DNA from: Nymphaea colorata
Lineage: Eukaryota > Streptophyta > Magnoliopsida > Nymphaeales > Nymphaeaceae
Assembly: GCF_008831285.2 (NCBI RefSeq)
Contig: NC_045142.1
Coordinates: 20,153,354-20,217,353, forward strand
Reading direction: 5' to 3'
Length of the DNA stretch: 64,000 nt
How positions within the stretch are numbered: the first letter of the stretch is position 1; each line of letters starts with the position of its first letter. Made by a program: the position numbers and the translations under genes. Positions 1 to 10,967 of this stretch are shown here, in pieces. Below the pieces are notes generated by a model. That model searched no databases. It saw only the letters and a list, made by a program, of their open reading frames with translations, and was not told the origin of the DNA.

Positions 1-29
1 AACTTATATTTTCTGAAAAATGTTGTGTT

Positions 30-596
30 TTGCAGGACTTAGTGATAGGGAAGAAGATGGGGATTGATTTGGTGTCTGATGGTTTGTATCGGCTTCCTAT
101 ACGCGTTACCACATCTCTTATATCAGCAATTAGCAGGACAGAGAAGAAGAAGGAAGAGTGTTGTCAGTTATTTTTGTATTGGCATGAACGCCTTGGTCAT
201 CTCCCTTTTGGGATTTTGAAACAATTGTTCCCTAAATTATGTTCTAGTTTGAACATTTCCATATTATCTTGTGATGTGTGTCAGTTTGCGAAGCTTGTTA
301 GAGCTTCATATCCAATTTCAAATAGTCGTGCTATTAAAACTTTCTCCTTGATTCATTCTGATGTGTGGGGGTCCTCATGCATTCATTCTTGTGGTGGTTT
401 TCAGTATTTTATGACTTTCATAGATGACTATACAAGGTATAGATTTGTTTATCTATTGAAAGACCGTAGCGAAGTGCCTCATATTATAAAAACTTTCATC
501 CTCCTAGTGGAAAACCAGTATGGTGGGTCTGTCAAGACATTCTGGTCCGATAATGATCGTGAGTATATGTGTCTCACTGTCGAGGAATTCCTTTGA
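30..596 (+). pseudogene. copia-A GAG-pre-integrase and integrase core, N-terminal part
   Basis: The 188-residue open stretch begins in the pre-integrase zinc-binding region (YWHERLGHLP, then CDVCQFAK, an HHCC-type finger). It continues into the integrase catalytic core, with the first acidic residue in HSDVWG and the second in the SDNDREY segment, where most copia integrases read SDNGGE or similar. In active elements this enzyme joins cDNA ends to host DNA in the nucleus. The frame stops at 596, and homology resumes in another frame downstream (PPQNGVAER and onward), so a frameshift separates the catalytic glutamate region. The start given is only the first start-like codon; the true polyprotein began upstream. 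Confidence 0.88.
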
Positions 597-639
597 AAGA
601 GGGGGATTGTTCATGAGACATTATATAGTTATACACCCC

Positions 640-1097
640 CTCAAAATGGAGTTGCTGAGAGAAAAAACCATCAGTTACTTAATGTCACCAGAACTTTATT
701 GTTCCAAAGGAATCTTACAAAATATTATTGGAGAGATGCGGTTATTACTAGTGCCTATTTGATTAATCGCATGCCTAGTCGAGTACTAAATGGTCGTACA
801 CCCTACTTCATGCTTCCATGGAGTAGCCAACCTTTTCACCTTCCTCCTCGTGTCTTTGGATGTGTGTGTTTCATTCATGTTCACAACTCGAATGTGAAAA
901 AACTTAACCCCAAATCAATTAAGAGAATATTTATTGGGTATTCTCCTACTCAAAAGGGGTATAAATGTCTAGATCCCACCACTGATCGAGTTCACATTAT
1001 CAATGATGTCACATTATTGAAACATGTGTCTTATTTTGGTGAGAATTCTCTTCAAGGGGACAAGTCAATGTCTAAGGAAGAGTATTCTCCAAGTTAG
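640..1097 (+). pseudogene. copia-A integrase C-terminal part
   Basis: This piece carries the conserved copia integrase tail: PPQNGVAER near 640, then YYWRDAVITSAYLINRMPS, the GRTPYF segment, and FGCVCFIHV with the IFIGYSPTQKGYKCLDP block. These follow the catalytic core in copia polyproteins, and the last part corresponds to the region that binds DNA non-specifically. It is shifted relative to the upstream core, so the two no longer form one protein. A poorly conserved linker with stops fills the stretch from 1098 to about 1600; that region is normally variable between integrase and RT. Confidence 0.85.
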
Positions 1098-1589
1098 GAA
1101 ATTCAGTTTACAGATTTTTTGGATTACAGGCACGAAGAAAATTCATCTGTTGAGGTGTTTGGAAAAGAAGAAGATCCGATGTCTATTAAGGTACATGAGC
1201 ATGAAAAGGAGGGAGATTGTTCTATGGAGACAGAAAGAGAATGCAATCGCCTGTTTGGGCAGGTGTATTCTAGGAGAAAATTTTGTACTGACAAAATGAT
1301 TGATGGAGAGAAATCCACTCTGAATCTCAATCCTACTTCATCCTTGGATGACCCAAGTCATGCTCAGAAGCAACTTGTTGAGAGAGAAAATCAGACACAA
1401 AATGAAAAGGAAGATCTTTCCATTGCCCTAAGAAAGGGTGTCAGGTCATGTACTCAACACCCTATTGGTGTGTCTTACTCTAGATTAAGCACTAACTATA
1501 AATGTTTTGTATCCTCTTTGTCTGTGGTTGTGTTTCTCAAGAATGTTCTGGAGGCTCAGAGTGACCCCAAGTAGACTCATGCTGTGCAA

Positions 1590-2149
1590 GAAGAGATGGA
1601 AGCCTTAGACAGAAATCAGACTGGAAAGTGGTAGAGATTCCTAAAGCAGCTCATTTGGTTGGGTCAAAGTGGGTCTACACCATTAAGTACAAACCAAATG
1701 GGAATGTTGAGAGGTACAAAGTACGTCTGGTGGCCAAGGGGTTCAGTCAGAAATATAGGATCGACTACTTAGAGACGTTTGCTCCTGTCGCGAAGATGAA
1801 GACCGTTAGAGTTATTATTTCTTTAGCGGTGCTGAAGGGTTGGGAGATGTACCAACTCGATGTTAAAAATGTCTTTCTGAACGGATATCTCGAAGAGGAA
1901 GTGTATATGTGTACGCCCCCAGGTTTTGAGAGATCTGGAAAATGCTGTAAACTGAAGAAAGCCTGGTATGTGCTCAAACAGTCTCTCCAAGCATGGTTTG
2001 AATGTCTCAGACTTGTTATGAAGAAGCATAGCTATAAACAAGGAAATGGAGATCATACCCTATTTATAAAGAGGATGGAGGGTAAAGATACTCTACTGTT
2101 GGTCTATGTTGATGATATGATTGTTACAGTGATAATGAAAAAGAGATAG
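1590..2149 (+). pseudogene. copia-A reverse transcriptase
   Basis: The translation carries the copia RT signature in order: an EEMEAL start region, GSKWVYTIKY, the RLVAKGFSQ motif, ETFAPVAKM, QLDVKNVFLNG (usually DVKNAFLNG), and LLVYVDDMIV with the YVDD catalytic pair. RT copies the element RNA into cDNA inside virus-like particles in the cytoplasm. The frame ends at 2149, shortly after YVDD, and homology continues in other frames through about 2240. The catalytic aspartates are still present, but the interruptions before and after make the gene non-functional. Confidence 0.92.
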
Positions 2150-2246
2150 CAAGATTAAAGGGTTTACTATCTGCTGAATTTGATCTCAAGAACCTTGGCA
2201 AGCTAAAGTTTTTCCTTGTTATTGAAATTGTCAGAGTACGACTCTT

Positions 2247-2935
2247 GTGCTTAATCAAAGGAAGTATACCTTGGATCTACTGAAGGAGACAGGAAAACTG
2301 GGATGCAGACTAGCTTCTACTCCTCTGGATGCTGGGCACAAACTCGGTTGCAAGGATGGAGAACCTTTGTGTGAAGAAGCTAAAGGGAGATATCAACGTC
2401 TAGTTGGTAGATTAATATACCTCACTCTGACTAGACCGGATATCACATTTGCTATAAATGTGATGAGTCAGTTTATGCATGCACCTATGGATGCGCACTT
2501 AAAGGTTGTAGATAGAATCCTGTGTTACTTAAAGAAGAATCCCGACAAAGGACTTCTATATGTGAAATAAAGGTCTATTGAAATTAAAGGGTATTCTGAT
2601 GCAGACTGGACAGGCTGTGTTGACACCAGAAGATCTACTTCAGGGCACTGCGTCTACTTGGGGGAAATCTAGTTGTTTAGAGAAGCAAGAGATAAGATGT
2701 TTGTTCCAGCTCAAGTGCAGAGGCTGAATATAGGGCTGTTGTTACTAGAGTATCAGAGTTGTTATGGCTAAAGATCTTGCTGACTGATATTGGGATAGAG
2801 ACTGAAGGGCCTATGAAGATGTATTGTAATAATAAGTCTGCGATTAATTTGGCTAACAATCCAGTGCTTCATGATCGAACAAAGCATGTTGAAATTGACC
2901 GTCACTTCATCAGAGAAAGAATTGATGCAGGGAGT
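2247..2935 (+). pseudogene. copia-A RT thumb and RNase H region
   Basis: The open stretch 2247-2570 gives the conserved segment between RT and RNase H: LNQRKYTLDLLKETG, the YQRLVGRLIYLTLTRPDI block and VDRILCYLKKNPDKGLLY. A stop at about 2568 is followed by further homology: GYSDADWTGC with its RNase H catalytic Asp, RRSTSGHC, AEAEYRA with the Glu, and an HVEIDRHFIRE end. RNase H removes the RNA template during cDNA synthesis. Several stops and shifts between 2570 and 2700 show decay. Confidence 0.88.
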
Positions 2936-3057
2936 TAACATGACCATACATGAAGTCTGAAGATCAAACTACTGATATTCTGGCTAAAGCTTTACATGTA
3001 ACTCCATTTGAGAAAAATGTATCCAAGTTGGGCATGTTTGATATGTATGCTCAACTT

Positions 3058-3066
3058 GAGGGGGAG
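3058..3066 (+). other. polypurine tract of copia-A
   Basis: GAGGGGGAG lies directly before the TGTTGAC start of the LTR. This is the usual position and composition of the copia plus-strand primer. Confidence 0.85.
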
Positions 3067-3334
3067 TGTTGACGGATCTTGATGTATGGGTCTGGGTTTG
3101 GACCCGATCCAGTGAGTCCTGGTTTGGGCATACTTATACCATTGTAAACCCTATAATGAAGTTTTCTAAGAGAGAGAGAGTCTGGCAGCTAGTGGGCACT
3201 AGATCTCCTCACTCGTGGTTTTTTTCCCTCTAGTTGAGGGTTTTCCACGTTACATCTGTGTTCGATCTTCGTTTCTTGTGTGTCTATTATTTCTACAGAC
3301 CTCATCGTTCTGATTGGCAAATCCTCCACTAACA
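3067..3334 (+). repeat. 3' LTR of copia-A
   Basis: The LTR starts TGTTGACGG immediately after the polypurine tract. The end is placed at CTAACA (3334), the best inverted match to TGTTGA; an alternative end is TTCTACA at 3297. An internal GA-rich run (about 3170-3181) is followed by a segment (about 3240-3290) with the look of the R/U5 part of plant copia LTRs. No TSD can be checked because the 5' end is outside the window. Confidence 0.7.
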
Positions 3335-4133
3335 GTTGCATTATTAAGTCTCTCAACCTGTTTTCTGCTTCCTCCTGCTATGGTTAAAAGTTTACATATA
3401 TAATTTATTTGTTAAGAGCAACAAGGCAGAATGGATAAGTTGATGGCCCCATAAGCAGAGAGGTTAAATACTCGCGTGCTCGAGTACTGTAGTGAGTGTT
3501 TGGGTTACCTAAATGGCCAAAATACCCCTTATGAAAAAATAAAACACAGCTCGGTAACAAAAGTTGAGAATTAACCATCTGTGGGGGCAAAATTGAAAAA
3601 GGTGAAAAAGAACTTTTTGAATAAAAGAAGAAAATGCCTCTTATGACTTTGTGGGACGGCTTGTGAGGGGCTTCGAGGGGAACAATCAATTCAAGTAAAT
3701 GGTCAGCCTTAAGCATGACCATGCTTCCGAAATAATTCCTGTTTTGTAGCAGTTTACACATTCATCCCCTTTACTTTAGGTTGCAGAACAGAAGACATTT
3801 AACTTCAGATTGGATAATCCAACAGATTTTATCATTTCTTCAAAAACATTTTGTTGAAAATGAGATAATTAAAATTATTATTTCCTTTCGAATTTAGAAG
3901 GAAAACTTGATGTGTTCGGCTTCAACCAATTAAATTTTTCATATATATGTACCCAATACCAACATACGCGCTCAACTCAATCATATCACCCATTTTATTC
4001 CTTCCATAGAAAATCAATATACGTATAGAGTTCTAATATTAAAACTGATTGCATCTTCCAACATATGGAAAAACAACTTTACTTTTATGAAAAATTTTCG
4101 GCTTTCTTGCTTGAAATTACAAAGTCGTTATGT

Positions 4134-4217
4134 GGCCTGGGTTTCGGGTGTCAGGCTGGGCCCGGCCCTGGGTTTCAGGTGTTGGATCAGGCCGGGCCAG
4201 CCCAATGCCCAGGCTTA
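4134..4217. mobile_element. fragment of a GC-rich hAT-type MITE
   Basis: A GC-rich island in AT-rich DNA is made of repeated GGGCC/GGCCC words. It ends GCCCAATGCCCAGGCTTA, whose reverse complement closely matches the terminus of the better preserved element at 56380-56664 (TAGGCCTGGGCATC). The other end is not recognisable, so this is read as a truncated relative. Confidence 0.5.
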
Positions 4218-5153
4218 ATTTCAAGCTTGTACAACGACGGAAGATCTGTATAAGCCCTGGCAGTAGGGATATTAGCCTGAGGGTTTTATGGTGAGTGTGG
4301 AGATATTAACATCTAAACACTCCATAATTCTGGTTTTGGAGTGTCATAGTGTCCTTAACTTTTATTGAAAAAGTGGATATGAATTATGTGAGGAATAATG
4401 GAAAATATTTACATTTTTGTCATAATGTAAAAAACAAGCCTCAATCTTGGCTTTTTTTTCTAAAATTAACCTAAATCTTTACTAAACTTGCGTATTATAT
4501 TCGTGAGGTTAATTCTTTGTCAGATAGGGACTCGGACTTAAACTTACATGCCAAAACTTAATGGAGCTAATAGCTGAATTTTATTTTCTTTGTCAAACCC
4601 TGAGTAAAGATGTGATAAGTAGTTCATAGATCGACGGGCCAGGTTAGAGATATCATGACAATTGACGGCTGTGGCAATTCTAGCTTTAGCGGGACAAAAC
4701 AAGCTCAAATACAAGATTGTTAATCTCTCTCCAAATGCACAATTTAACAGTTTCAGATCATGTAGAACAGTGGGGGAAAGCTATCAAGAAAACGGTTTCA
4801 AAATTTTAATGAGGGTCAAAACATAATTTTTCAAAATCTTTACATCAGCAAATGAAAATCTGAAACTTTCATGTAAAAAAACTTGAAATTCATATATCTT
4901 ATATAAAATTTTGAAAAATGGCATTTTCGCCCCTATCAAAATTTTGAACCATAATTCGGTTTATTTCATGAAAATTTTCTGACTCTACCCCTGACTGGCA
5001 CCATTAGCTTCTTTCAAATTTTCGGTTGTGTTCACTAAGAACACACTCTTCATCCATCCTTGCTCAAACAACCTAGCTTTGTGGGCTAGTAGCAAGGGGC
5101 TCTCTTTCGTTAATCAGATTGGCCTTTGTATTGAACAAATAAATAAGTAAATA

Positions 5154-5156
<3 letters not shown>

Positions 5157-5200
<44 letters not shown>
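5157..5200. repeat. (AT)n microsatellite
   Basis: About 22 uninterrupted AT dinucleotides. The Tyr/Ile repeat proteins predicted across it are artefacts. Confidence 0.98.
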
Positions 5201-5202
<2 letters not shown>

Positions 5203-5269
5203 TTACCATCTGCCATCCTAGAATTGGTAAAAGCAATGTAAAAACAATCTTGATATTGGACAGATAAAA

Positions 5270-5686
5270 TATGGCAATAACGTCGACGAGTTTTCCGGCA
5301 TAGAGGAAGTTAAAAAGATTTCCATGTCTCAAGGTGGAGATGAAGGTAGCATTTGCGTGGTGATATTGGACGACATCAACTTGGACAATGACCATGACAG
5401 TGGGCAGCATGATTGCAAGATTCCATACACCTCATTGTGTACTCAGGTTCCGAAGAGACTTATTTAGTCAACTATGTGTATGCCAAATGCAAGACGCTGT
5501 GGTCAGAGTTGTAGACGACAAAGGATTCATTTCAACAATCAACTTTGTTACCATGTGGGTGATGAAGATCCATATAAGGGATTGATGGAGATGATGCTTC
5601 ATTTCTTCTGTCCAAATTGGAAGTTGCCGCCTCCTAATGTCTTCACGCTTCAAGGAAGAGGGATAGCCTGCTTAGTGATATAAGTT
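5270..5686 (+). pseudogene. nepenthesin-type aspartic protease, C-terminal fragment
   Basis: Translations in two frames align by eye with the second half of the pseudogene at 30097-31089. Shared points are an EEV...LDDIN segment (about 5305-5380), then NNQLCYHVGDEDPYKGLMEM and KLPPPNVF (about 5530-5645), followed by a GIACLVI segment matching the ASLAIFGN region of the other copy. In plant A1 aspartic proteases this is the C-terminal lobe. The first catalytic aspartate half is absent, a stop (about 5465) interrupts the frame, and the copy ends before the conserved GNxxQQN tail. It is a relic, probably from the same gene lineage as the spacer copy, and more decayed. Confidence 0.6.
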
Positions 5687-5699
5687 GAATACGGAGATG

Positions 5700-6940
5700 T
5701 GGGTAGGGATGTCAGTGATCGAATTCAGGTTGGATATACCCTTTTTTATACTCGCTTTTTCGGATATTCGCATATTTGGATTTGAATTTGTATTCAAATT
5801 TGAATACGAATAAAAAAAGTTATATCTGAATCTGAATCTGAAATCCTGTTTTACATTTGAATTCAATCTGAATCCGATTTTTATATTCTTATTTGAATCT
5901 GAGTCTAAATTTTGAATCGGATTTGCCAATTTTCAAATTGCAATAAAATAGATGCAAGATATTTGTCTAAAAAAGAATCCGATCCGAATCCATGTCCAAA
6001 TCTGATCAGAGGTTTTTTGTATATCCTAATCTGATTGAATGTCATTTCTTAAATCTGAATCTGAACCTATTTACTAATTGATTTTTTCTTATCATATCCA
6101 ATTTTTCTAAATCAGTTTGATCGGATATGGGATTCAAATCAGATATATTAACATTACTACATGTGGGCGTGGGAGTTAGCCCAACAGAATATGTACACGA
6201 GAAGTATGATCGGGCGGTGGGTCTCCTCTCTTTCGCTCGAAGCAAAGACTGAGAAGTAGAACTATCCATATTATGTGCTTCTTTTCAGTATATCTTGTGG
6301 ATTTTATTAATTTTTGTAATGTTTAAATGCATGGCCATCTGGAAACTTGTGGTTTGTTTGGTACTAATCGATTTACATTTAGAAACTTTTCGTTGGTTCT
6401 CAGTGATTTCTTTCGAGTGCTTTCCATTCCTCAACTATTTTGCATCGGATGGTTGGTGCTTTTTTGAATGATTTACCAATTATCTTCCTTGTTAAGCCCT
6501 TTTTCTTCCTTGTAATTTTATTGAAACAGCAACCCGGGAAGTCAATATATCTGATTTGAATCGAATATCTGACAGAACCATTTGAAAAAATCAAACATGA
6601 AAGAAAAAATAATATCCAATTTAGAAATCGGATCAGATTCAAATTTAAGGAATGATTAGATTCAGATTTGGATATACATGAATATTTGATAAGATTAAGA
6701 TATGGTTTCGAATTGGATTTATTTTTAAATAAATATCATTTTCTTATGCTGAAATGTCAAAATTAGCTAAACTTGGTTCAAAAGTTGGATTTGGATTCAG
6801 ATATGAATGTAAAAATCAGATTCATATTATGAAATGGGATTTCAGGTTTGGATTCAAATATGACTTTTTTTGTTTATATTCGAACACATATCTGAGAAAA
6901 CAGATTCGATTCAAATATTCTAAGGACAGTATTGTAATCT
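5700..6940. repeat. degenerate GAATC/GATTC-rich foldback-like repeat
   Basis: The left half (5700-6150) is full of TCTGAATCTGAAT-type words and the right half (6530-6930) of the opposite AGATTCAGAT/GGATTCAAAT type. Together they form a long imperfect inverted repeat around a non-repetitive centre (about 6200-6520). The 5' side starts near a TAGGGATGTCA word common at termini of plant hAT-type MITEs. No clear TSD was found, so one foldback element and two facing MITEs are both possible. Confidence 0.45.
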
Positions 6941-7067
6941 TGCCATGATTGGTAGACAATATTTCATATTAAGATCAAACAGTGATCGGGACAACAACTT
7001 GGGCAAGGTTTTTTTTTTTGATGTAAAATCTAATGCTTCGTAGTGGGTCGGCAGAAGGCATGCCCAT

Positions 7068-7095
7068 ATCTCTCTCTCTCTCTCTCTCTCTCTCC
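7068..7095. repeat. (CT)n microsatellite
   Basis: A run of about 14 TC dinucleotides. It is preceded by a (T)10 tract at about 7009-7020. Confidence 0.95.
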
Positions 7096-7794
7096 CTAAA
7101 TGCAGAAGCACTCAGGAGGCATGGAGCCGTCACTTTCTTCACCACTCATTCACTTTCACTTTCAGTGGTAGAGAAGTCAAAAAAGGAGAGGAAGCAACAC
7201 CATGTTCAGCACTTCCTTCGTGGATAAGGAAACGATATCAGGCACTGCTGCGATCGCGTAGCCCAAGGTTAAGTCAAACCCTAAAAAAACACTCTCATTT
7301 CCTACTTACAAGAACCTAATTCTTAGAAGTACTCTTAAAATTCATGAAATTTTATGAAAATCTGCCCAACATTAGAGCAAATAACAAATTTATGCTGAAC
7401 TTTTAAAAGTTGGCAAGTTGCTCTTAATTTTTTAGATAAATTCGTTAAAAACTTGACTCGTGAGAAACATTAAACCTTCATATAAGAGATATGAGTACTT
7501 TTTTTAAAGACAAAAAAATCATTTACTGGTCAAGGGAGGACTGGTCTTTTATGAGAAATATTTTTGTCATTTTCTGTAAAAAAAAATAACAGTTTTAGTC
7601 AGTAGAAAGCTCCTTGAGAATGTCTCTCAAAAATTGGACTCTTGCTTTTCAACTTTTAGATGCACTTGAGCTAGAATTTGTTATTTGCTGAACATGAGGT
7701 GAGTTTTTTAAAAATTTTTAGGGTAGTTGTTGCTTGGCGTTCCTGCAAGGCTTACTTTCCAGAGAGAGCTTGACGGCGATGGCATGACAACTTA
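7096..7794. other. non-coding interval
   Basis: AT-rich sequence with no supported gene, RNA or clear repeat. Confidence 0.5.
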
Positions 7795-8128
7795 GGAGGT
7801 GTTCAATAACCTTCTACATGCCTTTTGCACTTTTTAAAGAATAAAAACACAAATCTTACGAGGGTACACCGAAGAGCAGAACATCTGTCAACTAAGCATT
7901 ATGCAATCCAGAAAAGTAGCACCCATAGAAATTGAACTAACGACTGCCTTACACCGCTCTGTCAGTCCAACCAGCTATACTTTGCCTCTCAGGGCTAAGG
8001 GGAAAAAAATATAAGAGAAACATATTGATCATAGACAAATTCAACATTTTCTCTTGGAAAATTCTCCAAACTGATTGCAATAAGAAATTTTCTCATTACA
8101 GTATTTTCTGGCCATCAAACGCCCCTTT
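7795..8128. mobile_element. possible MITE enclosing a tRNA-like segment
   Basis: GGAGGTGTTCAATAACC at the left and the reverse complement of GGCCATCAAACGCCCC at the right match as imperfect terminal inverted repeats, differing mostly by transitions. On the minus strand inside (about 7985-7895), a TAGCTGGTTGGACTGACAG segment and a TTAGTTCAATTTC segment resemble the A and B boxes of a tRNA-derived SINE. Either a SINE remnant inside a MITE or chance similarity is possible. Confidence 0.3.
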
Positions 8129-8440
8129 GGTGATGTTCACAAATCGCCCATATTAGAATCACAGCTCTTGCAATGACCCACAACATCTAGATGCACTCAC
8201 TTACAATCGACAGTTTGTGAAAGTTACTAAACTACTAATAGTCATAGTACATGATAAAATGTATGTGTAGCTTAAACTTTGTCCAGCCTTCTTTTCCAAA
8301 CCCCAACTGAATGCTTGTTTTTTAGTAAAACGCCAATATTAAAAAAAAATAAGGCCAATTCAAACGGCTTATGTTTTTATAAAAAAGTACTAGAAAGTGG
8401 AATACCATAGATTTAAAATTCAATTTGCTTCAACCTGGGA

Positions 8441-8597
8441 GGCATTTGACAGCAGGAACACTAACAGTATTCCTTTAACTTTGTTTCAAAGATTGGAGCA
8501 GTTCAATGAAACATTGCATTCTAGTGTTTCATAAATCTACTCAATCTTTGGGACGATTGATAGAACATTGTGTTGGTGTTCCTATTGTCAAGTGTCC
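8441..8597. mobile_element. MITE with about 33-bp terminal inverted repeats
   Basis: The left end reads GGCATTTGACAGCAGGAACA. The right end, reversed and complemented, reads GGACACTTGACAATAGGAAC, and the match continues through AACACYAACA. The element is about 157 bp with no coding capacity. It shares the exact word AAATCTACTCAATCTTTG (8533-8550) with the element at 13555-13711, so the two are relatives. Confidence 0.6.
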
Positions 8598-10541
8598 AAT
8601 ATTAGTTCTCATCAATAGGCTGCCATTCATGGGTTCAAAATTTTGTTGTAGCTTCATGTAGGCATCATACTCCACCATGCTCTTTGATATGAAGGATTGT
8701 TAGTTTCAAACAGTTCTTATACCAAAATTTTATGCTGTTGAACAAGTGACTCTAAGTATAGTAAGTTAGGCAATTCATTCAGCACTCTCACCCTAAAAGT
8801 GGATTTCCTATTTTCAAGAAGAAAATAAGAAATAATCTTGGCTTTGGCTGCAATATTTATAATTTATTTGAACCCCTTGTTTTCTGCCTCATCTTAATCT
8901 TCAAAAAAACTTTTCCTTTACAAGCATCCCCTTATTACTTGATGAACCCATTTCAGAAACAGAAACTTGACTAAATCTGCAGTTACAGTTAACATTGCCT
9001 TGCCAATTTCTTTCCTATGTGCTTCAGTTCTGCTTTACAGCTATTTCTTTGTGCCCTTTTTCATCTGTCTTTCTAAATGCAAAACATTGTAGATCACGTA
9101 TTTTGTACTGATTTTTTTTTTGTTGCTTCCTTTTGCTAAAGATGGACCATACTATCCACAATCATGAAAATGATGTGGATGAATCGATCCTTTGTGCTCA
9201 CTAGTTGTACCACACATTATATATCTTCCAATGTTGGCAATTTAAATACTTTATATTGATATTTAGAAGCATACTTTCTGGTATAACATAATCTTTCAAT
9301 GTGCATGTAATTATCAGCAGGCATTTTTTATGCAAGTGGACATGAACAAAGAGAATCTATGAACATAATAAGAAAGTCAGGCACCAATTGAAAATGAGCC
9401 CATATCTGCACCCACCAAATGGCTATTGGAGTCTAGGCAAGTAAAGGAATCATGTTCATAGGTAGGTGTTGGATGTGCTCTGCATATGCCCATTTTACAA
9501 TTCCTTTTATAGTGTGAGTGTACTTGCAGTCAATGGAAAATTAACTTTGGCATAAGAGATCTCCGTGCCTGATTTTTGACTTAAGGACTTCAAGAAGAAG
9601 GACAAGAAAACAAAGGGTCAACTCCCTGCATAACATGTTAGGGTTGTCCCAGCAACAACTCTACAAACTGCAAAAGAAAAAAAGGCTAAGAATCAATTAT
9701 TTGTTAATGGTTTTACTGTCTTTTAAGGGGTTTCTGCAGGTTTTTTTTATTCTGTAGTCATAAATATCACTTTTAGGTTTAAATAGACAGGATTTCTTGG
9801 ATATAATACAGCAAGCTTAAAAAAGAAAAAAATGGGAAATAAATTCAAAATTTCGGAAAAATAAAATAAATGAGGCATATCTGATGAGACAACAATAAAA
9901 GTTAAACAAATAATCATCAAACAAAAAATTTTAAAAATTAAAACAAGCAGTTTGACGTTAGAAAACGTGAAAGAAGCCTAAAATGAAAAAAAAAAAGTGA
10001 AAAAAACCTTCTTCATTTTTTTTCATTTTGGCATTTTTTTCTGAAAAAAAGAGTGCTTTTTTTGCCATTTTTTTCGCTGACTTAATTTTCTGATTTTTAA
10101 TTGATATTAGAATTTGCTTCTTGCTTATGAATATCACATATATATCCATGTATAAGCTACATATTTCATTGCGTTTTTTATGCACTTATTTGAAGAAGTC
10201 TATAAATATAAGAGTGAAACCAAAAGCCAGGAGCTATGGAGAAAAAGAGGAGATCTTCTTCCGAACATATGGGCCTCTGAATCGATTCACTGGAAACCAT
10301 TTCGGAGCTTTGAGGAAGTAAGAGAGAGAAAAAGGAAGAAGAATGGTTCTTAGGTTTCAGTGTGTTGAATTCCAATTTTGGGCGTGAGAAATTTATTCCA
10401 AAAGTCTGTTATTTGTTTTGAAGAAAAATCAAGACTTTAACCATTTCATTTTTTATGGTTCTATATTGCCTCTGTTGCTTATTTTTCAATTGATTGATAA
10501 TAACAAAAATATAGTCTTGCCAATGGTGTTGAAATGTGTTT
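8598..10541. other. non-coding interval
   Basis: I see no gene, RNA or clear repeat. The minus-strand open frame at 9958-10185 is low-complexity Lys/Phe-rich translation of A/T runs. Confidence 0.55.
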
Positions 10542-10967
10542 TCGGGATGGTGTAGCCTTCCAATGGCAAATTGAACCAAATGTTTTCAATGGGGATCACA
10601 GAACGCCATTGTGAACACCAGAGAAGGTCGGGATGGTGAATCCTTTCAATGGCAAAATTGGATCAAATGTTTTCAATGGGGAAAACAGAATGCCATTGTA
10701 AAGGCCAGAGAAGATCGGGACGGTGAGTCCTTGCAATTGCAAATTGGCCAAACGCCATAAATGGGTCACTGTTGTATATTGGATTAATGCCACTGAAAAT
10801 TTTTCAGCAACATTTTGTCTGTGCCACGGTAGACCGTTCTATGGCATTAAAGAAGTGCCATTGAATACTTTTCAGTGACATTTTCGCTTTGCCACAGTAG
10901 ACATTGTTATGGATCTGTTGAAAGTTACTGAAGTCCCATGTCACTGAATACACTATTTCTTGTAGTG
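10542..10967. mobile_element. CACTA-type transposon end with subterminal tandem repeats
   Basis: The right edge is TTTCTTGTAGTG (10956-10967), the reverse complement of the CACTACAAGAAA terminus typical of plant CACTA (En/Spm) elements. Inside it lie about 2.5 copies of an 86-87 bp unit starting at 10542, 10628 and 10715, each beginning TCGGGAYGGTG. Then come short degenerate repeats around TTTCAGTGACATTT and GCCATTGAA words. Subterminal repeats are a known CACTA feature. I did not find the opposite terminus, so the element is truncated or its other end is degenerate. Confidence 0.55.

Larger units (their letters stand above)
1..3334 (+). mobile_element. Ty1/copia retrotransposon, 3' part (copia-A), decayed
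   Basis: The order GAG-pre-integrase, integrase, reverse transcriptase, RNase H, polypurine tract, LTR is that of Ty1/copia elements. The window starts inside the polyprotein, so the 5' LTR, gag and protease lie upstream or are lost. The frame is broken near 596, between about 1097 and 1628, near 2149 and after 2570, so no full polyprotein can be made. No second LTR is in the window to date the insertion. The family assignment is firm from RT and integrase motifs; the lineage within copia is not assigned. Confidence 0.93.
3335..5269. other. non-coding interval
   Basis: I find no supported gene here. Open frames such as the one on the minus strand at 3405-3761 resemble no family and read through AT-rich sequence. 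The interval holds a GC-rich transposon scrap (4134-4217) and an (AT)n run (5157-5200). Confidence 0.6.

Noticed and set aside
3405-3761. 118-codon minus-strand frame
   Set aside because: No family resemblance, no splice or promoter context, and it lies next to an LTR.
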